64,000 bases of DNA from JASHPR01 sp963842355 (GCA_963842355.1 CAWJGC010000011.1:868001-932000); one strand, 5' to 3'; shown: positions 7,378 to 17,041, numbered from the stretch's first letter. Program-made: numbers and translations. The notes: a model not told the origin generated them from the sequence alone.

Positions 7378-8670
7378 CTACGCCGGGGTCAGGAAGGCCC
7401 GGAGCGCGGCGATAAGCATCTCGGAGTCAGCGGCGCCGCACAGCTCACGCGCCGAGTGCATGGCCAGCGCCGGGTTGCCCACGTCGACGGTGGGCATGGC
7501 CAGCCCCGCGGCCACGATCGGCCCGATGGTCGAGCCGCTGCGCGCGCCGCTCCGGTTGACGAAGTACTGGACCGGCACCCGCGCTTGCTCCGCAGCGAGC
7601 AGGAACGCGGCGTGCGTTCGGGCATCCGTGGCGTAGGACACGTTCGCGCTCACCTTCACCACTGGTCCCCCGTTCAGCGCGATCTGATGCTCGGGCTCGT
7701 GGCGGTCCGGGTAGTTGGGGTGCGTGGCGTGCGTCATGTCCGCCGAGACCTGCGTCGATCCCGCGACCGCGCGCAGGAACTCCTCGCGCGAGCCGCCCCG
7801 CGCGAGCACCGTGCGCTCGAGTTGCCGACCCAGCCAGGCCCCGTCCGCGCCGGTCGCCGACCCGCTGCCGATCTCCTCGTGGTCGAACAGGACCAGCGCG
7901 CTGACGTGCTGCGGCGCTGGCTCGGCCGCCACCGCAGCCAGCGCGGCCACCGCCGCGTGCGCGCACGCCAGGTCGTCCAGCCGGCCCGAGCTCACGAACT
8001 CCTCGCTCACCCCGGCCAGCGTGCCGCCCGCCACGTCGTAGGTCATCACCTCATGGCTCAGCACGTCGGCCGGCGTGACGTTCAGCTCCCCCGCGATAAA
8101 GTTCCTGAACGCACCGTCGTCCGCCGGTCCGATCCCCCAGACCGGCACCAGGTGCAGTTGCGGGTCGAGTTTCAGCCCGTCCTCGCGGATCGTGTGGTCG
8201 AGGTGAATCGCGAGCTGGGGCACCCGCAGCACCGGCCGGTGCACCCGGACCAGCCGGACCTGCGGGCCGTCCGGGGTGCGCACCACCACGCGCCCGGCCA
8301 GGCCGAGGTCCCGGTCGAGCCAGGAATTGAGCAGCGGTCCGCCGTAGACCTCCACGCCCAGCTGGCGCAGGCCGGCCCGGCCGGTGTCCGGGCGCGGCTT
8401 GACCCGCAGGGTCGGGCTGTCGGTGTGCGCGCCCAGCAGCCGGAACGGCGCGTGCGGCGCTGATCCCTCGGGCACCGCCCAGGCGAACAGCGAGCCGCCG
8501 TCCAGGGTCACGTAGCGCCCGCCGCCCGAGGGCCAGTCCCCGTTCAGCGCGACCTCGGTGAAGCCCGCCGCGATCAGCCGGCGGCGGGCCTCGGCCGCGG
8601 CGTGGTAGGGCGACGGTGACGCGTCGGCGAACGCGATCAGGTCCAGGGCGGTGTCGCGGGCGCTGCTCAT
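7378..8670 (-). CDS. M18-family aminopeptidase (aspartyl aminopeptidase-like)
   Basis: 430 aa, the family length. Two-zinc metallopeptidase removing N-terminal residues, often acidic ones, in the cytosol. Visible family segments: LLGAHTDSPTLRVKP (first His/Asp ligands), LVLFDHEEIGSGSATGADG (catalytic and zinc-binding Glu pair), SADMTHATHPNYPDRHEP and IGPIVAAGLAMPTVDVGNPALAMHS (last His). The start at ATG 8670 fits the family N-terminus (LIAFADASPSPYHA); the longer ORF upstream is not family-like. Monocistronic, downstream of a hairpin that closes the phaBA unit. Confidence 0.9.
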   Translation of the reverse strand: MSSARDTALDLIAFADASPSPYHAAAEARRRLIAAGFTEVALNGDWPSGGGRYVTLDGGSLFAWAVPEGSAPHAPFRLLGAHTDSPTLRVKPRPDTGRAGLRQLGVEVYGGPLLNSWLDRDLGLAGRVVVRTPDGPQVRLVRVHRPVLRVPQLAIHLDHTIREDGLKLDPQLHLVPVWGIGPADDGAFRNFIAGELNVTPADVLSHEVMTYDVAGGTLAGVSEEFVSSGRLDDLACAHAAVAALAAVAAEPAPQHVSALVLFDHEEIGSGSATGADGAWLGRQLERTVLARGGSREEFLRAVAGSTQVSADMTHATHPNYPDRHEPEHQIALNGGPVVKVSANVSYATDARTHAAFLLAAEQARVPVQYFVNRSGARSGSTIGPIVAAGLAMPTVDVGNPALAMHSARELCGAADSEMLIAALRAFLTPA

Positions 8671-8706
8671 CGCCCCATCATGGCCGACTTCGGTCACCGG
8701 CCGCCG

Positions 8707-8735
8707 CCAGCGTGGCCAGGAACTGGCCACGCTGG
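8707..8735 (-). terminator. hairpin after phaA
   Basis: Perfect 12-bp stem CCAGCGTGGCCA (8707-8718) / TGGCCACGCTGG (8724-8735) with loop GGAAC, 16 nt downstream of the phaA stop on the minus strand and before the aminopeptidase start. Confidence 0.7.
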
Positions 8736-8750
8736 TCGCGGAGGTACGGC

Positions 8751-9938
8751 TTACAGTCGCTCGAAGATCGCGGCGATGCCCTGGCCGCCGCCGATGCACA
8801 TCGTGACGAGCGCGTAGCTGCCGCCGGTCCGCCTCAGCTCGTAGAGTGCCTTGACCGTGAGGATCGCACCGGTGGCGGCGACGGGGTGCCCGAGCGAGAT
8901 GCCGCTGCCGTTCGGGTTGGTCTTCTCCGGCGGCAGGCCAAGCTCGCGGACGACGGCCAGCGCCTGGGCCGCGAACGCCTCGTTCACCTCGAACACGTCG
9001 ATCTCGTCGATCTTCATGCCGGACCGGTCCAGGACCTTCCTGACCGCCGGTATCGGGCCGATGCCCATGACCCTGGGCTCGACGCCGGCGTGACTGTAGG
9101 CGACCAGGCGGCCCATCGGCTGCAGGCCGTGGCGGCTGGCGTATTCGGCGCTGGAGAGCACGACCGCGGCGGCCGCGTCGTTCATCCCCGAGGCGTTCCC
9201 GGCGGTCACGGTGCCGTCCTTGGTGAACGCCGGGCGCAGCCGGGCCATGGCCTCCAGGCTGGCGTCCGGCCGGATGTGCTCGTCGGCCGTCACCTCGGCC
9301 GTGCCCTTCTTGGCGGGCGCCTGGACCGGCGTTATCTGCTCGTCGAAGTCGCCGGCCGCTACCGCGGCCGCGGCCCGGCGGTGGCTCTCGACCGCGAGCG
9401 CGTCCTGATCCTCGCGCGAGATTCCGTAGTCAGCGGCCACGTTCTCCGCGGTCACGCCCATGTGGCAGCCATCCCACGGGTCGTTCAGCGCGCCGACCAT
9501 CGCGTCGATGGCCGCGGTGTCTCCCATCCGCTGGCCCCAGCGCATGCCCGGCAGCCAGTAGGGGGCACGGCTCATCGACTCGGCACCGCCCGCCACCGCG
9601 ACGTCGGCGTCACCGAGCGTGATGGCCTGGGCCGCCGAGACGATGGCCTGCAGCCCGCTGCCGCAGAGCCGGTTCACGGTGAAGGCCGGCATGGTGACCG
9701 GCAGGCCGCCGTTGACGGCGGCGACCCGGCTCAGGTACATGTCCCTGGTCTCGGTGTGAATCACGTTGCCGAAGACCGCGTGGCCGAAGTCTTCCGGATC
9801 GACGCCGGACCGGCGCACGGCCTCGCGGACCACGGTCGCCGCCAGGTCGCACGGCGGGACGCCGGCCAGGCCGCCGCCGTAACGGCCGATGGCGGTCCGC
9901 GTGCCGGACAGCACGACCACGTCGTTACGTTCGTTCAT
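8751..9938 (-). CDS. phaA: acetyl-CoA C-acetyltransferase (beta-ketothiolase)
   Basis: 395 aa thiolase that condenses two acetyl-CoA to acetoacetyl-CoA, the first step of short-chain PHA synthesis; it is also reversible in beta-oxidation. The acyl-binding Cys is in NRLCGSGLQAI (near residue 90), the catalytic His in GISLGHPVAATGA, and the second Cys in CIGGGQG near the C-terminus. It lies 9 nt after phaB and ends at a strong hairpin, so phaB-phaA is one unit. Confidence 0.93.
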   Translation of the reverse strand: MNERNDVVVLSGTRTAIGRYGGGLAGVPPCDLAATVVREAVRRSGVDPEDFGHAVFGNVIHTETRDMYLSRVAAVNGGLPVTMPAFTVNRLCGSGLQAIVSAAQAITLGDADVAVAGGAESMSRAPYWLPGMRWGQRMGDTAAIDAMVGALNDPWDGCHMGVTAENVAADYGISREDQDALAVESHRRAAAAVAAGDFDEQITPVQAPAKKGTAEVTADEHIRPDASLEAMARLRPAFTKDGTVTAGNASGMNDAAAAVVLSSAEYASRHGLQPMGRLVAYSHAGVEPRVMGIGPIPAVRKVLDRSGMKIDEIDVFEVNEAFAAQALAVVRELGLPPEKTNPNGSGISLGHPVAATGAILTVKALYELRRTGGSYALVTMCIGGGQGIAAIFERL

Positions 9939-9947
9939 GACTTTTCC

Positions 9948-10772
9948 TCACATGTCCATTCCGCCGTTGACGGACCAGATCTGTCCCGTGATGAACGAGG
10001 ACTCGTCGGCGGCCAGGAAGGCCACCGCTCGGGCGATGTCCTCGGGCTTGCCGAGGCGGCCGACCGGAATCGTCGCCTTGGCGGCTTCGACCGCCTTCTC
10101 CGGCATCGCCGCGACCATGTCGGTCGCGATGAATCCGGGCGTGATCGCGTTCACGGTCAGGCCCATCCCGTCGCCGAACGGCTTGCCGGCCCGGTTCAGC
10201 TGGAAGATGGCCTCCTTGGCCAGCACCTTGGTCAGGCCGAAGAGGCCGGCCTTGGACGCCGAGTAGTTGGCCTGGCCGATCACGCCGATCTCGCCGCTGA
10301 GCGAGGAGATGGTGACGATCCGGCCGGTACCGCGCTCGATCATGTGCGCCATCGCCGCCTGGGTCACGAAGAACGTGCCGGACAGGTTGACGGCGATCAC
10401 CTTGTTCCAGGCGTCATCCGTCATCTTGGCCACGGTGCGGTCCATGGTCATCCCGGCGTCGTTGACCAGGATGTCGAGCCGGCCATGCTGGTCGATGACC
10501 TCGGCCACCATGCGGCGGCAGTCATCGGGCAGGCTCATGTCGCCCTCGTGCAGGGTGACGCGCAGATCCGGGTACTGCGCCGCCATGTCCGCCTGGAACT
10601 TCTCCGCCCGCTCGTTGAAACCCCAGAAGCCAGCGGCGATGGACGCGGCGCCCTCGTCCGCGAGCCTGCGGCAGATCGCGGCGCCGATGCCGCTCGTGCC
10701 TCCGGTGACCAGGGCCACCCGGTCCTGGACCATGCCCGGACGTGCGTACCCTCTTAGCTGCGGTGTTGTCAT
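9948..10772 (-). CDS. phaB: acetoacetyl-CoA reductase (SDR)
   Basis: 274 aa short-chain dehydrogenase reducing acetoacetyl-CoA to (R)-3-hydroxybutyryl-CoA for PHA synthase. It has the nucleotide-binding motif TGGTSGIG near residue 27, NDAG, the catalytic Ser/Tyr/Lys set (SSLSG, YSASK) and NAITPGFIATDMV. The ATG at 10772 is preceded by GCGGAGGAG; the longer upstream reading has no family similarity. About 100 bp upstream is a palindrome resembling a DosR/DevR box (10869-10882). It forms an operon with phaA. Confidence 0.92.
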   Translation of the reverse strand: MTTPQLRGYARPGMVQDRVALVTGGTSGIGAAICRRLADEGAASIAAGFWGFNERAEKFQADMAAQYPDLRVTLHEGDMSLPDDCRRMVAEVIDQHGRLDILVNDAGMTMDRTVAKMTDDAWNKVIAVNLSGTFFVTQAAMAHMIERGTGRIVTISSLSGEIGVIGQANYSASKAGLFGLTKVLAKEAIFQLNRAGKPFGDGMGLTVNAITPGFIATDMVAAMPEKAVEAAKATIPVGRLGKPEDIARAVAFLAADESSFITGQIWSVNGGMDM

Positions 10773-10868
10773 CGTGAACTCCTCCGCGGGCGCCTGCCGC
10801 AGTGCTTGCCGCGGCGCCTGCCGCGGCGCATTACCTTCACCCTCGGTGCCCGCCAGCCCCCTGCCCAG

Positions 10869-10882
10869 AGGACCTACGTCCC
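10869..10882 (-). promoter_or_regulatory. DosR/DevR-like box upstream of phaB
   Basis: AGGAC-CTAC-GTCCC on the + strand; on the minus strand GGGACGTAGGTCCT. It keeps the GGGAC-n4-GTCC half-sites of the known dormancy-regulon box. The flanks (CCAGAGGAC before, GGC after) match those of the box before phaC. It sits about 100 bp before the phaB start. No DosR-like gene is in the window. Confidence 0.5.
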
Positions 10883-11054
10883 GGCATTCGGGCCGGTAGG
10901 CCCTGATATGGCGCGCACGCCGGATTACCGTCAAATCATGCTCAAGCACCAGTCCCCCTTTCGAGTCCGGATACGACCCCGTAGACCCCGTGGACCGGGC
11001 CATCGTGGCCACGCGCAAGGCCGTCTTCCCCGAGCACGGGCTGATGCCGCTGCC

Positions 11055-13586
11055 CTAACCAGGCGGACCGCCTGCGGCACCGGCCTGAGGGCCGGCCTCC
11101 AGATACGGGGGCACGGGCACGGGCTCGACATGCCAGATGTCGCGGCAGTAGCCGCGGACCGTCCGGTCCGAGGAGAAAAACCCCGAGCGCGCCGTGTTCA
11201 AGATCGACATTCGGCTCCACCGTTCCTGATCGGCCCAGGCCGGCCCGGCGGCCTGGTCGTGGCAGTCGACGTAGGACCGGTAGTCGGCGAGGACCAGGTA
11301 CTCGTCCGATTTGAGGAGCGAGGCGATGACCGGCTCGAAGGCTTCGCGGTCCCCGCCGGAGAAGGCACCTGAGGCGAGGCCGTCGATGGCTGCCTTGAGC
11401 TCGGCGTCGTCGCGGTAGTAGGCGGAGGGGGAGTAGCCGCTTTGCCTGAGGGCGGTGACATCGTCGGCGGAGAGGCCGAAGAGGAAGAAGTTGTCGGCTC
11501 CGACCCGGTCGCGGATCTCGATGTTGGCACCGTCGAGTGTGCCGACGGTAACGGCCCCGTTGAGGGCCAGTTTCATGTTGCCCGTGCCTGATGCTTCCTT
11601 GCCGGCGAGCGAGATCTGCTCCGAGATGTCACCGGCGGGTACGACGAGCTCGCTGATCGAGACGTTGTAGTCGGGCAGGAAGACGACCTTGATCCGATCA
11701 CCGACGCCGGGGTCGGCGTTGACCACGGAGGCGACCGAGTTGATCAGCTTGATGATGCGCTTGGCCTGCTGGTAGCTCGGCGCGGCCTTCGCGCCGAAGA
11801 TGACCGTGCAGGGCGTCAGGGCGGCGCCCGGATCCGCCTTGACCCGGTTGTACAACGTGACGACGTGAAGCAGTTTGAGGAGCTGGCGCTTGTACTCATG
11901 CAGCCGCTTGACCATTACGTCAAATACTGAACCGGGATCGATGGCGACGCCGGTGCTGGCGAGGGCATGGGCGGCCAGGTCGAGCTTGTTCAGCCGCTTC
12001 ACCTCGCGCCATTGCGCCCGGAACTCGCCATCCTCGGCGAAAGCCTCGAGTTCGCGCAGCCGCTCCAGGTCGGTCAGCCATCGCTGGTCTCCCAGCCGGG
12101 CCGTGATCAGGGCAGAGAGGCGCGGGTTGGCGAGACGGAGGAACCGGCGCGGACTGACGCCGTTGGTCTCATTCAGGAACTTTCCGGGCCACAGGTCCGC
12201 GAAGTCCCGCAACGTTGTCTGGGCGAGCAGGCGCGACTGCAGCTCGGCCACGCCGTTGACAGCGAAGCTGCCGACGACCGCCAGGTTGGCCATCCGTACC
12301 CGGCGCTCGGGGGCCTCCTGGATCAGCGATACCCGGGCGAGACGCTCGCCGTCGTCCGGGTGGCTGGCGCGCACGTCGTCCAGGAGGAAGCGATCGAGGG
12401 CGCAGATGATCTCCAGGTGGCGCGGCAGCAGCCGCTCGAACATCGGCACTGGCCACGTCTCCAGGGCCTCGGACAGCAGGGTATGGCAGGTGTAGGCGAA
12501 GGTACGGCGGGTGATGGACCAGGCCTGTTCCCAGCCGACCCCGTGCTCGTCGACGAGCAGGCGCATCAGCTCGGGTACCGCCAGGACCGGATGAGTATCG
12601 TTGAGCTGGATGACGACCTTGTCGGGAAAGACCTCCCAGTCGCTGTTGCGGAACCGGAACCGGCGGATAATGTCCCGCAGCGAGCAGGAGACCAGGAAAT
12701 ACTGCTGCTTGAGCCGCAACTCCTGGCCGGCCGGCGTGCTGTCACTGGGGTACAGCACCTTGGTGAGGTTCTCCGAGCGCACCCGCGCTTCGACGGCCTC
12801 TGCGTAGAGACCGGCGTTGAACAGGTCCAGGCGGAACGACTCCCGGCCGGCGCGGGCCTGCCACAGCCGGATGATGTTGACCGTCTCGGTGCCGTAGCCG
12901 GGGACCAGCATGTGGCTGGGCTCACCGCGCACCGTCTCCCCCGGCACCCAGCGGGCCCGCAGCCCTCCCTGATCGTCGTCCACCGCCTCGGTGTGGCCGT
13001 AGAACCCGACGACCTGCCGGTCGTCGGGGGCCGGGAACTCCCACGGGTTGCCGTAGAAGTCCCAGTCGTCGGGGTGCTCGACCTGATGGCCATCTTCGAA
13101 GGCCTGTTTGAAGATCCCGAACTCGTAGCGGATGCCGTAGCCCACCGCCGGCATGTCGAGGGTAGCCAGCGAGTCGAGCAGACAGGCAGCGAGCCGGCCG
13201 AGGCCACCGGTCCCCAGTCCCGGCTCCACGTCCAGGGCCTCGAGGTTCTCGAAGGAGACGCCGCTGTCGGCCAGGGCCCGGCGGGCCAGGTCGGCCGTGC
13301 CGACGTACATCGCGTTCTGGCGAAGCTGGCGCCCCAGCATGTACTCCGCCGACAAGTAGTACACGAACTTCGGGTTAGTCGCATAGTGCGCCTCGGCCGT
13401 CCTGGCGCGACGGTCGGCCAGGCGGTCGCGGACGGTCACGGCCAGAGTCCAGTAGAGATCCTGCAAGCTCGCCGACTCGGCCGTCGTCCCCCGCTCGTAA
13501 CACAGGTTGTCAGCGAGGTCTCGCTCAAAGTCAGCCAGCGTGTTGCCCACCCACCGGGCCTGCGGTCTGTGTCTTAGGGGCGTCAT
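11055..13586 (-). CDS. glgP: glycogen/starch phosphorylase
   Basis: 843 aa, typical GT35 length. It releases glucose-1-phosphate from alpha-1,4-glucan with pyridoxal phosphate. The PLP-lysine signature EASGTGNMKLALNGAVTVGTLDGANIEI (given in part) is intact, as are KRLHEYKRQ and PALGTGGLGRLAACLLDSLA-like segments (here DVEPGLGTGGLGRLAA). The start ATG at 13586 gives the family-like RWVGNTLADFERDL. Its position between the PHA and FixABCX genes suggests co-management of carbon stores with redox state; co-transcription is not certain because a hairpin lies 5'. Confidence 0.93.
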   Translation of the reverse strand: MTPLRHRPQARWVGNTLADFERDLADNLCYERGTTAESASLQDLYWTLAVTVRDRLADRRARTAEAHYATNPKFVYYLSAEYMLGRQLRQNAMYVGTADLARRALADSGVSFENLEALDVEPGLGTGGLGRLAACLLDSLATLDMPAVGYGIRYEFGIFKQAFEDGHQVEHPDDWDFYGNPWEFPAPDDRQVVGFYGHTEAVDDDQGGLRARWVPGETVRGEPSHMLVPGYGTETVNIIRLWQARAGRESFRLDLFNAGLYAEAVEARVRSENLTKVLYPSDSTPAGQELRLKQQYFLVSCSLRDIIRRFRFRNSDWEVFPDKVVIQLNDTHPVLAVPELMRLLVDEHGVGWEQAWSITRRTFAYTCHTLLSEALETWPVPMFERLLPRHLEIICALDRFLLDDVRASHPDDGERLARVSLIQEAPERRVRMANLAVVGSFAVNGVAELQSRLLAQTTLRDFADLWPGKFLNETNGVSPRRFLRLANPRLSALITARLGDQRWLTDLERLRELEAFAEDGEFRAQWREVKRLNKLDLAAHALASTGVAIDPGSVFDVMVKRLHEYKRQLLKLLHVVTLYNRVKADPGAALTPCTVIFGAKAAPSYQQAKRIIKLINSVASVVNADPGVGDRIKVVFLPDYNVSISELVVPAGDISEQISLAGKEASGTGNMKLALNGAVTVGTLDGANIEIRDRVGADNFFLFGLSADDVTALRQSGYSPSAYYRDDAELKAAIDGLASGAFSGGDREAFEPVIASLLKSDEYLVLADYRSYVDCHDQAAGPAWADQERWSRMSILNTARSGFFSSDRTVRGYCRDIWHVEPVPVPPYLEAGPQAGAAGGPPG

Positions 13587-13646
13587 GAGCCGAATCTAGC
13601 TCTTCGCACCGATACAGCCGTCCCGCCGATCTTCCGGGGCACCTGA

Positions 13647-13667
13647 CACCGCCGAGCCCGGGCGGTG
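13647..13667 (-). terminator. hairpin after fixX
   Basis: CACCGCC (13647-13653) / GGCGGTG (13661-13667), 7-nt loop, 27 nt downstream of the fixX stop and before the glgP start. Modest stem without a U-run. Confidence 0.4.
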
Positions 13668-13693
13668 CCGACACCCGATATGGTTCGGGCCCG

Positions 13694-13981
13694 TTACCCC
13701 TCGCGGAACTGGACACCGAACCCGCCCCGGGGGTAATGCCATTTCAACGCGCCGGGGGCGGCGACGGCGAGGCAGGTTCCGCACTCAAGGCAGGCGGCGT
13801 ACTCCACGGAGATGGTCCCGTCGGCTTCCTCGGCATAGACATGGGCCGGGCAGCAGGCCACTATCGCCTTGCCGGTCCCGGTGGCCTTGGCGATCTCCTG
13901 GTTGACCTCGATGTGGCACTCCTGCTCGTCGAGGTTGAAACGGTTCTTCGTCAGGCGCTCGGGGACCGACATCGGTTTCAT
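13694..13981 (-). CDS. fixX: ferredoxin-like protein FixX
   Basis: 95 aa. The Fe-S ligand pattern is readable (CHIEVNQE, VACCPAHVY, ACLECGTCLAV), as in FixX proteins that pair with the ETF-quinone oxidoreductase FixC. It passes electrons from FixC towards the quinone or ferredoxin pool. The start overlaps the fixC stop by 4 nt (ATGA), so translation is probably coupled. Confidence 0.9.
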   Translation of the reverse strand: MKPMSVPERLTKNRFNLDEQECHIEVNQEIAKATGTGKAIVACCPAHVYAEEADGTISVEYAACLECGTCLAVAAPGALKWHYPRGGFGVQFREG

Positions 13982-15300
13982 AGCGCGCGCGCTCCTGCGA
14001 TGCCGTCGCTGACCAGGTGCCTGACCTTCAGCGGGGACTTGCTATGCGTCGTGCGTGCCACCCTCAGGAGATGCTGGCGGGGCTCGGTGTCGTGGTTGAA
14101 CACGCCGTACAGGACGTTGGCCACGAGTTCGCCGTAGTTCTTGTACATGCGCTCGATTTCCAGGAAAGCAGGTGCCTTGGCGTAGGTCTTCATGTCCTTA
14201 CCGGCGTAGGAGGCAAAGAATCGTTTCCGGTACCCGGCCAGGCCCGCCCGGGAGGTGTCATTACGGTCCAGAGCGGATCCGATGCCCTCGGCGGCGGCGA
14301 CCGCGGAGGCGACCGCCAGGTCCATGCCGCGTACGGTCAGCCCGGTGTTGAGAGTGAGCCCGGCCGCGTCACCGACGACGACCATGCCGTCCGTGGTGAT
14401 CTCGCCGATCATGTCCATGCCGCCCTCGGCGACCAGGTGGCAGCCGTACTCGGTCAGCTCACCGCCCTCGAGGTAGGGGGCGATGAACTGGTGCTCGAGG
14501 AAGTGGTCGAAGATGTCGGTGACGACCCTTTTCTTGGCGGTGAGGTCGTCCAGGCGCACGACCACGCCGACGGAAATCGAGTCTATGTTGGTGTACAGAA
14601 AGCCGCCGCCGCCCACCCCCTCGGTGCAATCACCGACCACCGCGATGGCCACACCCTCGTCGCCGGTCAGGTTGAATCGTGCTTCGATCGTCTCTCTGGG
14701 CAGCGAGACCACGGATTTCACGCCGACAGCGAGGTGGTTCAGCGGTTCTTTCTTGCGCAGCCCGACCTCCTTGGCGATAAAGGAGTTCACGCCGTCGGCG
14801 GCGACGACCACGCGGGCCCGCAGCTCGTCTTCGCCGGCCTGGACGCCGACGACCTGTTTGTCCCGTTTGCCCTTAGGGCCCGTCTCGGTGAGCACGCGGT
14901 CCACGCGGACCCCGGGCATGATGAGGACCCCGGCCTCCTCGCACTTCTCCCCCAGCCACGCATCCAGCTTGGCGCGCAGCACCGTGACGGCGTTGACCGG
15001 GTCCGCCAGGCGCGTGTCCTTGTAGTCGATCGCGACCGAGCTCTCGGGATTGAGGAAGTTGATGTAATTGCGGGTGATCCGGCGCTCGACCGGGGCCTCG
15101 TCGAGGAACTCGGGGAAGACCTGCTGCATGCCGCGGGAGTACAGCACGCCGCCGGAGAGGTTCTTCGAGCCGGGAGCCTCCCCCCGCTCGATCAGCAGGA
15201 CCGACCGTCCCTGCCGGGCGAGCTGGTAGGCCGTGACGCAGCCGGCGATACCGGCGCCGATGACGATGACCTCGAAGTCGGGCTCAGTCGTTCCTGGCAT
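13978..15300 (-). CDS. fixC: ETF-quinone oxidoreductase family flavoprotein FixC
   Basis: 440 aa FAD oxidoreductase. It has the N-terminal Rossmann motif VIGAGIAGCVTAYQLARQG, an ERGEAPGSKNLSGG segment and the late GDAAGLTLNTG FAD motif. It accepts electrons from FixAB (ETF) and delivers them to FixX or the quinone pool. It is 9 nt after fixB and overlaps fixX by 4 nt. In other bacteria FixABCX supports nitrogenase or carnitine reduction and can bifurcate electrons; here it is linked to an acyl-CoA dehydrogenase and PHA genes, so disposal of acyl-CoA-derived electrons is more likely. Confidence 0.92.
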   Translation of the reverse strand: MPGTTEPDFEVIVIGAGIAGCVTAYQLARQGRSVLLIERGEAPGSKNLSGGVLYSRGMQQVFPEFLDEAPVERRITRNYINFLNPESSVAIDYKDTRLADPVNAVTVLRAKLDAWLGEKCEEAGVLIMPGVRVDRVLTETGPKGKRDKQVVGVQAGEDELRARVVVAADGVNSFIAKEVGLRKKEPLNHLAVGVKSVVSLPRETIEARFNLTGDEGVAIAVVGDCTEGVGGGGFLYTNIDSISVGVVVRLDDLTAKKRVVTDIFDHFLEHQFIAPYLEGGELTEYGCHLVAEGGMDMIGEITTDGMVVVGDAAGLTLNTGLTVRGMDLAVASAVAAAEGIGSALDRNDTSRAGLAGYRKRFFASYAGKDMKTYAKAPAFLEIERMYKNYGELVANVLYGVFNHDTEPRQHLLRVARTTHSKSPLKVRHLVSDGIAGARAL

Positions 15301-15309
15301 CTGGCACCG

Positions 15310-16230
15310 TCATTTCAGCGCGGCGGTGATCGCCGGCACGAGCTGGTAGAGGTCGCCGACCAGGCCGTAGTCGGTTTGCTTGAACACCGCGGCGTTGGGG
15401 TCGGAGTTGATCGCCACGATCGTCTCCGCCCCCTGCACGCCGACCATGTGCTGCAGCTGGCCGGAGATCCCGACGGCGATGTAGAGCTGGGGGGAGATGC
15501 GCGCGCCGGAACTCCCGATGTAGCGGTCCTTTCCCATCCAGTTCAGTCCCTCGGCCACCGGGCGGGAGCAGGCGACCTCAGCCTGGGCGGCCTTGGCGAG
15601 CGCCTCGATCAGGGCCAGGTCCTCCTGAGCCTTCAGGCCGCGCCCGACGCCGATCACGCGGTGGGCCGCGTTGAGGTCTACCTCATCGAAGCCGGACGTC
15701 CTGGTCTCGACCACCTTCATGCCCAGCGGCGTGGCCGCGATCTCCTCGATGGGCACGCTGGCGCCGACCGCCGGCGGGACGCCGCCGCCGTCGAGCAGCA
15801 GCGCCACCGGGCCGGTGACGGCGACGGTCTCATCGGCGATGTCACCGAAAACCGCATTGACCACGGTGACACCGCCGTCGTCGGCCGAGACCGAGCGGGC
15901 CCCGGTCAGCACCGCCGCCCGCAGCCGGGCGGCGGCGGCACCAAGGAGCACCCGCTCGCTCGGGCTGCGGCCGCTGAGCACTACCCCAGGCGGATCGGCC
16001 GCCACCGCGTCGGCGACCGCCGGGGCGTTCGCCTCCACCGGGACGTCATCCTGGGCACCCTGGGCGCCGCACCAGACCACCTTGTCCACGCCGCTCGCCG
16101 CCACCGCCTCGGCCACCGGCCGGGGTCCGGCGACGACCGCCGCGACCTGCCCTCCCAGGGACCGCGCGACCGTGATCAGGTTGCCGATCGCCGGCTGATC
16201 CCCGACAACGATCCATGCGTTCACGCTCAC
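15310..16230 (-). CDS. fixB: electron transfer flavoprotein alpha subunit FixB
   Basis: 306 aa. The C-terminal FAD domain carries GSSGARISPQLYIAVGISGQ and IVAINSDPNAAVFKQTDYGLVGD, the ETF-alpha signature. It pairs with FixA. The start is a GTG at 16230 (MSVNAWIVVGDQPA), 31 nt after fixA. It is the redox partner of the linked acyl-CoA dehydrogenase by context. Confidence 0.92.
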   Translation of the reverse strand: MSVNAWIVVGDQPAIGNLITVARSLGGQVAAVVAGPRPVAEAVAASGVDKVVWCGAQGAQDDVPVEANAPAVADAVAADPPGVVLSGRSPSERVLLGAAAARLRAAVLTGARSVSADDGGVTVVNAVFGDIADETVAVTGPVALLLDGGGVPPAVGASVPIEEIAATPLGMKVVETRTSGFDEVDLNAAHRVIGVGRGLKAQEDLALIEALAKAAQAEVACSRPVAEGLNWMGKDRYIGSSGARISPQLYIAVGISGQLQHMVGVQGAETIVAINSDPNAAVFKQTDYGLVGDLYQLVPAITAALK

Positions 16231-16261
16231 TGCCGGGTCCTCTCTCTCGTCCTGCGGGTGG

Positions 16262-17041
16262 TCACAGTGCTCCGGCGCCGCGCAGCGCGGTGACGAGTTC
16301 GGCCGCGGCGGCCTCCGGGTCGCTGGTGTCGAGGATCTGGCCCTTGCGGGCCTTGCGATCCGGGCGCGCCCGGCCCGTGACCGTCATGGTCGCGTTCACC
16401 GGGAGCACGTCCAGGGCAGCGAGCTCCAGGTGATCCGCTGGCTTCTTGCCGGCCCCGAGGAGATCCTTCATGCCGGGCACGTGCGGCACCGCGGCATCCG
16501 CGGACGCGGCCAGCACGGCGGGACCGGAGATCTCCAGCACCTGCGTACCGCCCGGGACGGCGCGCTCCACGCGCAGCGTTCCCGCCTGACCGGTCACCGA
16601 CGTGACCTCTGCCACGGCGGGCCAGCCGAGCTCGCCGGCCAGCACCGTCGGCACCATCTTGGCCGCCACGTCCACCGACGAGTCGCCGGTGATGACCAGG
16701 TCCACGTCGCCGATCTGCCGGACCGCCGCGGCGAGCACCGCAGCCAGCTCCGACCTTCCGGCTCCCTCGAGCGACCCGTCCTCGATGATCACCACTCGAT
16801 CCAGCCCCCGCGACAGGGCGGCCTTGGACGCGATGGCCGCGCCGACGCCCTTCCCCCCCACGGTCACGCCGATCAGTTCGGCCCCCGCGGCGTCGGCGAG
16901 ACGGCGGGCCAGTTCCATGGCCACGGGGTCGTAGGCGCTGAGGCCGGGCTTCGCCCGGCTCCAGTCCACCGTGCCGTCGCCGCCTACCGTGGCCTCCTCC
17001 GGGTCACAGGTCCACTTGTAGGCGACCACGATCCTCATCAC
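16262..17041 (-). CDS. fixA: electron transfer flavoprotein beta subunit FixA
   Basis: 259 aa ETF-beta with YDPVAMELARRLAD, VITGDSSVDVAAKMVPTVLA and a C-terminal arm for docking FixB. It binds AMP or a second FAD in the family; which one cannot be decided here, so bifurcation is open. It overlaps phaJ by 4 nt, coupling it to the PHA genes. Confidence 0.92.
   Translation of the reverse strand: MMRIVVAYKWTCDPEEATVGGDGTVDWSRAKPGLSAYDPVAMELARRLADAAGAELIGVTVGGKGVGAAIASKAALSRGLDRVVIIEDGSLEGAGRSELAAVLAAAVRQIGDVDLVITGDSSVDVAAKMVPTVLAGELGWPAVAEVTSVTGQAGTLRVERAVPGGTQVLEISGPAVLAASADAAVPHVPGMKDLLGAGKKPADHLELAALDVLPVNATMTVTGRARPDRKARKGQILDTSDPEAAAAELVTALRGAGAL

Noticed and set aside
8616..10757. 713-codon frame on the + strand over phaA and phaB
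   Set aside because: Antisense shadow with His/Arg/Gly-rich sequence; phaA and phaB are unambiguous on the other strand.
13694..17041. Nitrogen-fixation locus because of fixABCX
   Set aside because: No nif genes nearby; the set is linked to PHA and acyl-CoA genes, so the name reflects homology only.
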